From a virus, in the IMG/VR virus record IMGVR_UViG_3300028027_000190, positions 1 to 27,564 of that record: a DNA stretch of 27,564 nucleotides; one strand, given 5' to 3'. The translations under genes were made by a program, and so were the position numbers. Shown here in pieces: positions 1-8,800 of the stretch. The notes below the pieces were generated by a model that worked only from the letters and a program-made list of their open reading frames with translations, did no database searches and was not told the DNA's origin. Position 1 is the stretch's first letter. Every line of letters starts with the position of its first letter.

Positions 1-1640
1 GCTTTATTTCTTAAATCTTCAAGTAATATAGATTTTGTTTTTAAATCTATTTCATTAGAATCATTTATTTCTTTTGCTTTTTCAGTTAAAGAACTTATTA
101 GGGAGACAGATTCGTTTAATTTAGTTTTAACATCTTCAGGAAGAGATTCTATTTTAGATAAATTTTCATCTATAGTTTTTTGATTTTTATCTACAAGATC
201 ATATATCTTAGAATTTATGTCGATTTTAATATTTTCTGGTATATTTGGATTTTCTAATTGAGACTGTAAATTAAATATATTTTTAGTATTATCTTTTACA
301 GCAGAAACATCACTATTATTCATAGTATTTTTAAGACCATAGAGTCCTCCGCCAAAAACAGCTCCTCCAAAAACACCACCTAAAAACGCATCTGCGCCAC
401 CTTCAAATACATTGTAATCACTTGGTTTTGCTCCAGTAACTACATCTATTGCGTTTTCAGATACTTTACTAGCCCACTCTTCAGCTCCTTCTCCAATTAC
501 AGAAGCGGTTACAGGACTTTTCTTCAATACGTTTTTATAATATTCTGTCAGACCATCTTTTAAAATTGAAAATGCTTTTTTTTCACCTTCTCTTTCAAAT
601 AAACCACGAGCGGCAGCTCCTATACTACCAGATCCTAATATTTCTGTTCCAGCCTGAGCAAGTCCAGTAGCCAATGAGTTTGCAACTCTAGCATTAGTGC
701 TCATCTCTGGATTTTCTTCTTTTAATTTTTCATTTTTTTCAGCTCCAAATATCATCGTAGAAGCAGCTAATATTTGAGGAGCTTTTGCATAGGCGCCTCC
801 AACCATTATAGACATGGTAGACGGAAGTGATTGTGCAAAACTAGACGATAATTGATCAAATCCTCCAATTATATCACCATTTTTAAATGACTCATATATA
901 CCATCTTTATATTGAGTATCTAATAATTTAGATTTTTCATTTAAAGCAGCAACCTCTCCTTTGTAAAAATCTTTTACAGCATTATGTATTCCAGTTTCTT
1001 TTTTAAACTTTTCAGAATCTGTTTCCAATGAAGGTATGTCAAATATTTTAGATATAGCGTTTTGTGGAAACGCAAAAGCATCATATATAAGTTCTGGAAC
1101 AGCAGCTAAATCAACCCCTAATTGAGAACTTCCAGTAGCTAATTTATCAACTAATTTAGAACCCAATTCCCTTGACTCTTTTTCAAAAATAGAATCTGCT
1201 TCTTTATTCAATTTAGACAGTTCATCAGTTTTTCTTAGTATCTCATCTTGGTTTTCTGGAGTTACCTTTGCAGTTGACAATTCTTTCTGAAGTGTAAGTT
1301 TTTTGCTTATTAATTCAGCTGATTTAGATATTTTAGGAACAGGTTTAGCCTGAAGAGTCTGTTGTTCTTCAGGTGTAAATCCAGTAAATGTTTTCATCTT
1401 AGGCGGTCCACCTAAACCATCCGATACCACAGGAGGTTGAATTTCTTCTGTATCCGATGAAGTAGGAGTAGGTTGAGTTTGTGTAGGAGAAACCAATTGT
1501 TTTTTTGGAGAAGTAGGTTGAGTAGCTACTTTTTTTTTTACTCCAGCAAAGTATTCATCTATTGCAATACCTATCTGTTCGTTAGTTACATCGTCTTCAA
1601 ATGTAAATGTTTTCCCGTTTGCTTTTACTTTTTTTGGCAT
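1..1640 (-). CDS. Large internal virion (ejection-type) protein, 3' end cut off by window edge
   Basis: The frame is open from an ATG at 1640 to the window edge, giving at least 546 residues with no stop. It starts two bases after the stop of the gene before it. Residues 1-30 form a short module (KVKANGKTFTFEDD followed by an EQIGIAIDEYF helix). Similar short modules open many phage virion proteins. A Pro/Thr/Gln-rich linker follows (about residues 35-100), then charged helices. Further on are Ala/Gly/Ser-rich, partly hydrophobic stretches (for example SLPSTMSIMVGGAYAKAPQI and GGVFGGAVFGGGLYGLKN) and then Lys/Glu-rich helix. Long, helical and partly membrane-compatible proteins at the end of the tail module are typical of podovirus ejection proteins, which enter the host envelope with the DNA. 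No enzymatic motif is visible in the part present. The role is inferred from composition and position. Confidence 0.8.
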   Translation of the reverse strand, partial: MPKKVKANGKTFTFEDDVTNEQIGIAIDEYFAGVKKKVATQPTSPKKQLVSPTQTQPTPTSSDTEEIQPPVVSDGLGGPPKMKTFTGFTPEEQQTLQAKPVPKISKSAELISKKLTLQKELSTAKVTPENQDEILRKTDELSKLNKEADSIFEKESRELGSKLVDKLATGSSQLGVDLAAVPELIYDAFAFPQNAISKIFDIPSLETDSEKFKKETGIHNAVKDFYKGEVAALNEKSKLLDTQYKDGIYESFKNGDIIGGFDQLSSSFAQSLPSTMSIMVGGAYAKAPQILAASTMIFGAEKNEKLKEENPEMSTNARVANSLATGLAQAGTEILGSGSIGAAARGLFEREGEKKAFSILKDGLTEYYKNVLKKSPVTASVIGEGAEEWASKVSENAIDVVTGAKPSDYNVFEGGADAFLGGVFGGAVFGGGLYGLKNTMNNSDVSAVKDNTKNIFNLQSQLENPNIPENIKIDINSKIYDLVDKNQKTIDENLSKIESLPEDVKTKLNESVSLISSLTEKAKEINDSNEIDLKTKSILLEDLRNK

Positions 1641-1642
1641 AA

Positions 1643-3115
1643 TTATTCTACTGTATATTTAATTCCACTTGCTGTTGTCTGTGCTCCTCCACCCTTTTGT
1701 ATAGTCCTCCAATTAGCCATCGCTTGAGGTTTAAGGTAGTTATAAAGTTCTTGGTATCCGCTTAGATACCTTCTTCTTACTGGGTCGTATATTTGAGTAG
1801 CTATGTTTGATATCTTTGAAATATCAGGAGCTACATCACCCTTTTTCTTGCTAGAATATGTAACATCAGCTACAGTTGTAATACCATCAACTACATTCTT
1901 TTCTTCTATCTTCATCTGCAATTCATTAGTCACAGGATCAATATAGATAGCCTTAAGGTTTTGAGCCGCTCCAGTAGATTTATCTATTACTGGTACATCC
2001 ATTGTAAATCCAGACCTAGATGTTTTCTTTCCACCAACTTCAGTAGATGTAGTATATCTTATATCCTGAGTAGTAGGTACTACTGGAGCAGGTTTGTCTG
2101 GAGTTCTATCAGGAGCAAATACTGGAGGTCTATAAGTGTTTTCAACTTGTTTTTGTTCGTATTTTATTCTTTCTCTTAAATATCTTTTTGCAGTTTCTTT
2201 AGCTGCCGTATCTTGCTCTTTAGTTAATACAGGTTCTGGATTCCCAGACGCATTTAACTGTACAAATATCTTAGAAGGATCTTTCTTAGCCTCCTCTGCA
2301 TTTATTGTAGGAGTATATCTTTGTCCTTTTATATCTCCATAGTCAGTTAATACAGATAATGCACTTAACGGATTACTTGTAAGACCATTAGCTACATTAT
2401 TCTCAAATAAATCAAAGTCTTTACGAGCAGTAGCATCGTCTATTGTCCAAATACCACCAGCCCCCACTTTGCCAACTCTTGTAAATTCAGCTATCTTATC
2501 TGCCTGAGCATCAAGTTCTTTATCAAGTTGTACTTTTGGTATAAGTAAATTTCTTTCGTTATTAAGCCAGTTAACTTCGATAACATCATTTGGATCTTTA
2601 CCAGCAATAAAACCTCTACCACTTTTAGGGTCTAGTATAATATTCTTATCCTTCAAAGAAGCAGCTAATCCAAGTGTTTGAGCCATATAGTCAGACGCAG
2701 CAGATAAATTACCAGCCTTGCTTTCTGCAATATATGTGTCGTATGCTACCTTAGCATTTTTACCTACAGCATCAATCTGAGTAAAGGTATCCATTGCGTT
2801 CTGGTTGAACATGTTGAAATCTTTCTGAGAAGCCTTACCTTCTCGAACTAGTTTGGCGTAATCTCCAACGGCTCCTTTAAAATTATAAGCAGCGTCAGTA
2901 AGTTTAGTGTTTAAAGCCTCATCCTTACCAAGAGTTACCTTACTTATAGAAGTAAGGGTATCATTAGTATCTTTCTCTAACTTATCTCTATTAGCCTGAC
3001 GAGCAGACTCACTATCTGTTAATGATTTCTGAACACCTTGTATAACAGTCCCCCAATCAAATACTGGGGTTGCTTTTACATCTGCTGGGTTAACTATTCC
3101 TCTATATTCTGGCAT
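1643..3115 (-). CDS. Putative internal virion protein, 490 aa, unknown function
   Basis: The start at 3115 lies one base after the stop of the preceding gene, and the stop is two bases before the next start, so these genes are translationally packed. Residues 1-200 are predicted mostly helical and rich in Lys/Asp/Ala. Around residues 335-350 is a Pro-rich linker (RPPVFAPDRTPDKPAPVVP), followed by a more beta-like C-terminal part ending in RTIQKGGGAQTTASGIKYTVE-type residues. There is no signal peptide, membrane segment or catalytic motif that I recognise. It sits between two other proteins that look like internal or ejected proteins, so I infer it is packaged in the virion. I do not recognise a named family. 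Confidence 0.8.
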   Translation of the reverse strand: MPEYRGIVNPADVKATPVFDWGTVIQGVQKSLTDSESARQANRDKLEKDTNDTLTSISKVTLGKDEALNTKLTDAAYNFKGAVGDYAKLVREGKASQKDFNMFNQNAMDTFTQIDAVGKNAKVAYDTYIAESKAGNLSAASDYMAQTLGLAASLKDKNIILDPKSGRGFIAGKDPNDVIEVNWLNNERNLLIPKVQLDKELDAQADKIAEFTRVGKVGAGGIWTIDDATARKDFDLFENNVANGLTSNPLSALSVLTDYGDIKGQRYTPTINAEEAKKDPSKIFVQLNASGNPEPVLTKEQDTAAKETAKRYLRERIKYEQKQVENTYRPPVFAPDRTPDKPAPVVPTTQDIRYTTSTEVGGKKTSRSGFTMDVPVIDKSTGAAQNLKAIYIDPVTNELQMKIEEKNVVDGITTVADVTYSSKKKGDVAPDISKISNIATQIYDPVRRRYLSGYQELYNYLKPQAMANWRTIQKGGGAQTTASGIKYTVE

Positions 3116-3116
3116 A

Positions 3117-3896
3117 CTATTGTCCTTTATTTAAAAATGATAGTGAACTCATCCAGTCTGGAGTTTGATACGGATTAGGTTGTGGTCCAAACGTATTAGC
3201 AGATACTGGTTGGCTTGCATTTTGTCCAAAACCAGTACTCATTGCTGGTGGATTTTGCTTATAATAAGCAGCTGTTTGAGCTTGTTGAGCTGGAGTTTGA
3301 GGAGCTTGTTTAGCAGCTCCAAACGAAGGAATCATACCAAGTCCAGTATTTAATATACCAGCACCTGCCTGAGCAGCTCCTTGTTGTAATCCTAACTCAG
3401 CAGCTCTTGCTTGAGCAGCAGTAGCTTGAGCACCCTTTAATCTTTCTGACTCTAAATCAGCTAAATTTTGATTAACATTCGTAGCAGATTGTGCTTGAGC
3501 AACACCTAGTTGATATAAATCCTGTGCCATTGCATCTCTAGTCTCGGCCTCTCCTGCAATACCAGCAGCAGCAACCTTACCGAGTCCTCCAGCTAATTGT
3601 CTAGGATCTCCCTCTTGTAATGCTCCAACAGCCTGTCCTACCTGAGCGGTAGTCTCTCTTGCTGCTCTATCATAAGCCTCTGTAGGAACCTGTAACGCAC
3701 TAAAAAAATCTTGGCTTAATAATTGTTCTTGCTTTCTAGCAGCATCTTCAGCTGCTCTTTCTGCCGACTTCTGTATGTCTTTTTGTTTGCTTGCCTGTAC
3801 TAAATCTGTAGCTATATTTACAGCTCCTAATCCCATACTTACCCAAGGCGTTGCTGCTGATGCTGCCCCTGCTAATCCGCCTGCTGCTGATCCCAT
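3117..3896 (-). CDS. Ala/Gln-rich internal virion (ejection-type) protein, 259 aa
   Basis: The N-terminus is small-residue rich and weakly hydrophobic (MGSAAGGLAGAASAATPWVS, then MGLGAVNIATDLV). A long Ala/Gln/Glu helix covers about residues 35-190, with stretches such as RAAEDAARKQEQLLSQ and AQAQSATNVNQNLADLESE. The last 70 residues are Pro/Gln/Asn-rich and probably disordered. This layout resembles the small ejection proteins of podoviruses (for example P22 gp7-type and T7 gp14-type proteins): a glycine/alanine membrane-active N-terminus, a long helix and a loose tail. The similarity is in layout and position only. The start codon lies one base after the upstream stop. It is much more Ala-rich than its neighbours. 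Confidence 0.8.
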   Translation of the reverse strand: MGSAAGGLAGAASAATPWVSMGLGAVNIATDLVQASKQKDIQKSAERAAEDAARKQEQLLSQDFFSALQVPTEAYDRAARETTAQVGQAVGALQEGDPRQLAGGLGKVAAAGIAGEAETRDAMAQDLYQLGVAQAQSATNVNQNLADLESERLKGAQATAAQARAAELGLQQGAAQAGAGILNTGLGMIPSFGAAKQAPQTPAQQAQTAAYYKQNPPAMSTGFGQNASQPVSANTFGPQPNPYQTPDWMSSLSFLNKGQ

Positions 3897-3897
3897 A

Positions 3898-4293
3898 TTA
3901 TATCTTTTTTATATATTCAACAATGTTTTTAGAAGATGATATGTAATCTGCATCTTCAAATAATTTCTTTAATACTGGATTACTACTTACTGTCATAATA
4001 AGGTCGTATCCTATGCTTTTCATATATTGCTCTGTGTTGTAAAGCAAAAAATTAAGAGCATTCTTCCTGTACTTCTTCTCTGCATCTTTATTACCAGTTA
4101 TAAAACCAATCCAGCACAAGGCAGAATCACTAGCATAAACTGGAGCAGCATACAAATCAATTCCTTCTGCACTAACCACGAATATTCTCTGTGGTAATGA
4201 TGACTTATCTAATACTGGAAAATTCCATCTTACCCACCATTTTACTAGTGTTTCGTAATAAGTATCTCTATTTTCTAACCTACACTCGTGCAT
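3898..4293 (-). CDS. GNAT-like small protein in the internal-protein block (T7 gp13-like position)
   Basis: The 131-residue protein has the order expected of an acetyltransferase (GNAT) fold. Strands occur around residues 36-64 (RIFVVSAEGIDLYAAPVY and ALCWIGFITGN). A basic turn and helix (KDAEKKYRKNALNFLLYNTEQYMKSIGYD, about 69-97) is followed by a strand (LIMTV). It ends with the typical Asn-Pro-x-Leu-x-Lys-x-Phe-Glu helix and a last strand (SSNPVLKKLFEDADYI). The acetyl-CoA pyrophosphate loop (Q/RxxGxG/A) is not clear, so it may be inactive. T7 gp13 is a GNAT-like protein needed for ejection-core assembly and sits in a comparable place, so an assembly role is plausible. The ATG at 4293 is only four bases from a promoter-like TATCTTTG. 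The first ten residues (MHECRLENRD) fit this start. Confidence 0.65.
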   Translation of the reverse strand: MHECRLENRDTYYETLVKWWVRWNFPVLDKSSLPQRIFVVSAEGIDLYAAPVYASDSALCWIGFITGNKDAEKKYRKNALNFLLYNTEQYMKSIGYDLIMTVSSNPVLKKLFEDADYISSSKNIVEYIKKI

Positions 4294-4297
4294 CGTA

Positions 4298-4305
4298 CAA
4301 AGATA
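4298..4305 (-). promoter_or_regulatory. Bacteroidetes-type -7 element TATCTTTG
   Basis: On the minus strand the motif TATCTTTG matches the TAnnTTTG consensus and is followed by TACG and then the ATG of the GNAT-like gene. The 4-base distance implies that transcription would begin at or very near the start codon. No clear TTG -33 element is seen at the usual distance. It would allow the last four (internal-protein) genes to be expressed separately from the tail-hub genes upstream. Confidence 0.45.
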
Positions 4306-4311
4306 CTAAAT

Positions 4312-5055
4312 TTAAGGCAAACTTTTGAATATGCTACTTCCTATAGAAAACATCTCTACCCTTGATGTATTATCGTTCTCTAGTTCAATCTGCATATAGT
4401 ATCCACGGACACCATAAGATTCGGCAACTGAATTTTGGAAATAAAATATAAAGTCAGAAACTAAGGGTATACTTCCACCACTAGTTGTGTTTATTGTTAT
4501 TGTTTTATCTCCTTTATTTACTATCTTACCTAATTTTAATGGAACTCCTGCGTTATTTTTATAAGCATCAGATCCAATAGTTATTATACTGCCTAAACTA
4601 TAGTTAAATGTAACTACCACAGCATCTGGAACGGTACTATTCACAGAGATTGGAACACCTATACCTTGAGTTGAACGTAAATTTAAATCTTGAGTACCTG
4701 CATTACTTCTTATATACGCAAAATAATCACCCTCCTTTAATTCAAAATACGAATGGTCAATAGATCCAGTAGATAGGTCAGTTAATATGCTACAGTCCCA
4801 GGTATCTTCACTATTTAATGATATGGTATTAAAGTTCTTAACAGATCCTTGATCTGCATTAAAGACAGTTGTTATCTTGGATGTATAATCGTTTCCGTAG
4901 AAGTTATTTCTACGCTCATTAGTGTTATGACGATATAAGTTTCCTCCTTTAAACGAATAAAAATAAGAGTTCATACCAATCATATTCTCTGGTATATAAG
5001 AGAAGAATGAGGTCCAACCTTGACTATCGTTACTGTATGCTAGTGTATTTTCCAT
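4312..5055 (-). CDS. Tail-hub-associated virion structural protein, 247 aa
   Basis: The protein is rich in aromatics, Asn, Ser and Thr and is predicted mostly beta. The N-terminal third has GWTSFFSYIPENMIGMNSYF followed by a Phe-rich strand and LYRHNTNERRNNFYGN, a pattern I associate with phage surface or tail proteins of Bacteroidetes phages. The middle part (DYFAYIRSNAGTQDLNLRST) and the end (GYYMQIELENDNTSRVEMFS) are also strand-rich. It has no signal peptide or membrane helix. It follows the Fn3 protein after a 12-base A/T-rich gap, and those two follow the 1643-residue tail protein. A joint role in the distal tail is inferred. No enzymatic function is evident. Confidence 0.75.
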   Translation of the reverse strand: MENTLAYSNDSQGWTSFFSYIPENMIGMNSYFYSFKGGNLYRHNTNERRNNFYGNDYTSKITTVFNADQGSVKNFNTISLNSEDTWDCSILTDLSTGSIDHSYFELKEGDYFAYIRSNAGTQDLNLRSTQGIGVPISVNSTVPDAVVVTFNYSLGSIITIGSDAYKNNAGVPLKLGKIVNKGDKTITINTTSGGSIPLVSDFIFYFQNSVAESYGVRGYYMQIELENDNTSRVEMFSIGSSIFKSLP

Positions 5056-5067
5056 TTATTTTATTTA

Positions 5068-5802
5068 TTAAGGAGGACATATTCCAATTAAGCCAGTTAT
5101 TGTACCTACTGAAGTAATTATTTGATTTGTTGTTACTGTATTAGATAAATCATTACAAAAAAGAGCATAATAGTCACCATCACCAGTAAATGTTATTGTA
5201 CCTGCTATATCTGTATAAACTATTGAGGTATTTGTTGCTGTAGTATCTGCTCCAACAGTATTGCTATTACTAACATATACTGTATTTGGAAGAAGAAGAC
5301 CACAGGCATCAGTTGGATCTGAAAGATTTGATATTAAAAATTCTTTTAATAATGGTACAGCTTGAGTTTCGAAGTTTAATTCGTCTCCATATATAGTGCT
5401 TCCAAACACTATAGCATACGCTTTAACGTAGTATACAGTTTCAGAAGTTAGACCAGTCGCATTAAGAGAGTATGATCCTTGACCTACAGCTGTATCCGTT
5501 AACACATTGTTTGCTGTAGTAGGATTTGGTGATGTTCCATAAACAAAACCTCTAGTAGCGCTTATATCTCCACCATTACTTATAAGGTTACCGTTAAAGG
5601 TAGCGGTAGTTTCTTCAATTGCAGTTATAGATACAGTGTCTATATTAGAACAAGATATTAGGTCTGTTAAAAATCCATCAATTTGTTGTCTATAGTTTCC
5701 TCCAAATGAATAATAGCCATCTGGAGATTTTATCGTTAGGATAGAATTTGTCCATACAGCTGTTGCTGTAGTAAAATCATTTGTATCTAAGTAATATGCC
5801 AT
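5068..5802 (-). CDS. Fn3-containing virion surface protein, 244 aa
   Basis: Three parts are visible. Residues 1-52 (starting MAYYLDTNDFTTATAVWTNS, then DGYYSFGGNYRQQIDGFL) form a compact opening module. Residues about 53-148 look like a fibronectin type III-type domain, with ITAIEETTATFNGNLISNGG, RGFVYGTSPNPTT, GLTSETVYYVKAYAI and a terminal DELNFET strand. Residues about 150-244 are Thr/Asn/Gly-rich beta structure ending in GTITGLIGICPP. Fn3-like domains of this style are common in Bacteroidetes surface proteins and on phage virions, where they mediate weak adhesion to glycans. It starts five bases after the preceding stop and lies directly downstream of the long tail protein. An accessory receptor-contact or decoration role is inferred. 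Confidence 0.75.
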   Translation of the reverse strand: MAYYLDTNDFTTATAVWTNSILTIKSPDGYYSFGGNYRQQIDGFLTDLISCSNIDTVSITAIEETTATFNGNLISNGGDISATRGFVYGTSPNPTTANNVLTDTAVGQGSYSLNATGLTSETVYYVKAYAIVFGSTIYGDELNFETQAVPLLKEFLISNLSDPTDACGLLLPNTVYVSNSNTVGADTTATNTSIVYTDIAGTITFTGDGDYYALFCNDLSNTVTTNQIITSVGTITGLIGICPP

Positions 5803-5807
5803 ATTTA

Positions 5808-8800
5808 TTAATCTTTTATTAATCTTACTGAATAACCATATGTTTTATCTCCGTAGTTTATGAAAACACCTCCAGTATTATAATTAAGGCCTCGGAACCA
5901 AGGGAGTGTAGAAATGTCCTGTGAAGAACTCCACCAGAAACCGTATATGCCAATGTTGTAGAATGTGCCGTTTAAGTAGCGAAAACCTCCAGGAAGAGCT
6001 GTAATTAAACTCTCATTTGTAGCATCTATATTTGGTGTTAACCAATGACATAATCCCGCTTCTTTCATTTTACCACCCGCAACAGTTGCTCCACCTAAAT
6101 AGTCTGTAAGAACAGTCCATTCTGCATCTGTTGGTACATGGTAACCTATTGGTGCTAATCCTCTTGGATCATTTACAGCATACCAATTGTATAATTTTCC
6201 GTAGGTAGGTCCATTAGCTGGGTCATTGTCATAATAACACCAAGCCCCTGTTGTTAATGACTCCCAAACAGTTGGATCTGTTACTTGCGGTATGGGGTCT
6301 CCATTACTATATGTTGTTACATCTAAATTACAATTTTCCCATTCATAATCTGCAATTAGTATTGGATCTCCAGATATGCAATCTATACATTCATTACAAT
6401 CACAAGCAAGTAGACTACTATTTAAATCGTAACATAAATCAAAATCAAAAGACTCTGTATAATCCCATACTAGATATAAATATTTATTACCCAATGTATT
6501 ATCGTATATAAATGAAGATTCATATATTCCAGTAGAAGGGTTTAATATAGGAGTAGCCGTATTCAATAAAGGATATAATGTATCTTTATCCGAATACAAC
6601 GTATTAGACGCTAAATATTTAAAGTTATTTTTTTCTGTATTAAATATAAAATTATCTGTAATAAATTTGTCTGACTGCATTTTAACAGTACTTCCATTAA
6701 CTGGAATAACTCCAACAGATGGCTGACCAGTCATTAAATCATAAAGAGATACTCCATCAGATTCAAGAAAAACATAATCTACATTATATACACTACTAAC
6801 TCCGTCTAAAGACCAATTAAAATTATTATGAATTGTCTGACCTTCCGAAGCTGGAGAATTATACACTATTCTAACCAATGTAAGATCCTCTATAAAAGGA
6901 CAGTTAGTTGTTAATATGTATGATGATTCCTCAAGACATTCTATGATAATTGTTATTCTAGTTGTATTTATTAAATCTTTGTAAAAATTAATAGATCCAG
7001 TTCCTGTAATTTCTTCATTTATTATTTCTACAGTATTGTAGATTACTGTAATATTTGCAGAACCAACTGGAAAGTCGTAATCAATATTTACATCTCCTAA
7101 AGAGGTGCCAACTTCTACATCATAAGTATAAGTATCAAATACTGATTGTCTAGATATAGTGGTATTACATTCATAAATATCTGGAGTAATAGGATTTAAT
7201 TGGTTATTAGTTGATATAACGTACTCGTTCATATATGGATCAAATCCACCAATCTTTTGGTTATTGAACGTAGACTTAAATTCATCTCTAAACCAGTTCT
7301 TTAATCCAAAATTAGATATTACCTCTAATTGTTCTCCAGCATAACTCTGAGCATTAGCTCCAGAACTTCCTTTTAAATTTAATACAGCATTACGTTTAGC
7401 ATCAGTAAAAAATACTTCGCTTCCACGAGATGCAAAGCTCTCAGGGTTATTACTAATACCATAGTTTTCTACTCTAGACATCTGAGTTCCAAGAACTTCT
7501 GGAATAGATGTAATAGCACCACCAGCGGCAGCGTCAGAAAGTAAGTTCTTACCTGATAGAACATAAGATATCTTATCCTCTTGAAGTACAAGAAGGTCAG
7601 TCTTACGAGCAAATAGTTTATTTATTGGTCCAAATGATTTCTCACAATCCTTCCAATTAGAAAGGGCGAGGTTGAATTCATTTAGTTTATTTAAATTTGT
7701 TTCAGCGTTATATACTCCACTATATGTAAGTCCAGCATATCTATCAGCTTCTTTAAATTCTTCCTGAGACACAGCAGTAACCCTACTTCCTAAATAAAAT
7801 GGAGCACCTACAAGAGAATCATTTATCTTATAGCTCTCAACACCATTTCCAAAAGAAAAGCAATTAAAGAAATTTAAGTCAACTACCGCTGGAGTAGAAA
7901 TTGTTTGATTAGATACATTACCAGTATGTAATCCGTCAATAATAGTAAAATTATCACTTCCTTCGTAGTATATCTCTCCATCAGAATCTTGAGCCTCGGT
8001 TTCAAACACCATTAAAGATGTAGCTCTTTGAACCTGAATCTGTATAGTTGTTCTTGAATACTTAGGGTTTATACCTCCACAATCTGGTGTACCAGTAGTA
8101 ACTACTAACCATAATTCACCAGTAGTAGCATTTTCTTGAAATTCATATTGATTATGATTTTGAATAAATGGAAGATGACAATTATTGGTTGTGCAAGTAG
8201 GATTAAAAGTTTCTAATGCAGGATTTTGATCGTTTTCATTAGGTTCTTCACCTCCAGTATATGTTCCAGAACCAAAATCTATATTATCACCCTGTACGAA
8301 ATCATATAAATTATCATAATCTTGAGAAGATGTAAATGTTTTATCAAATATATAGTTACTAGAACCACAATTACTTCCTCTTCCGTTTCTTTTTAAATCA
8401 ATAAATATATGAATCCTACTTCCAGCAGGTATGTCATAAGGAATATATGGAGTTATTAAAGGAGTTTCAGTTACAGATATATATGCTGGATTATCAATAC
8501 TACACGGATATAATGTTGTTTTACCAGTTTGTTTTAAGCCGAAATCTACATAGCTATTAGGTTTGTATTCAGCAGCAAAGTTAGATACCTTAAGAGCCAT
8601 ATATAATCCAGCGGGTTCTATTATTTCAACACCAGCTTCATTTACATTTCCAGTAATAAACTTATTAGGTTGAGACTTAAGCTCTAGTACCTTTGTTTTT
8701 ACCAAACTATCTAGCACTCCATTTGTGTCAGACTTTACTATAAGGGTAGAGTTTTCTTGAACCTTACTTCTATTATCTCCCTCTAATTTAAACCAGGTTA

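Noticed and set aside
1473-1727. Plus-strand open frame with cysteine/phenylalanine-rich translation
   Set aside because: It lies antisense to two tail-module genes and its composition is what an AT-rich reverse frame gives. No plus-strand frame in the window had better support.
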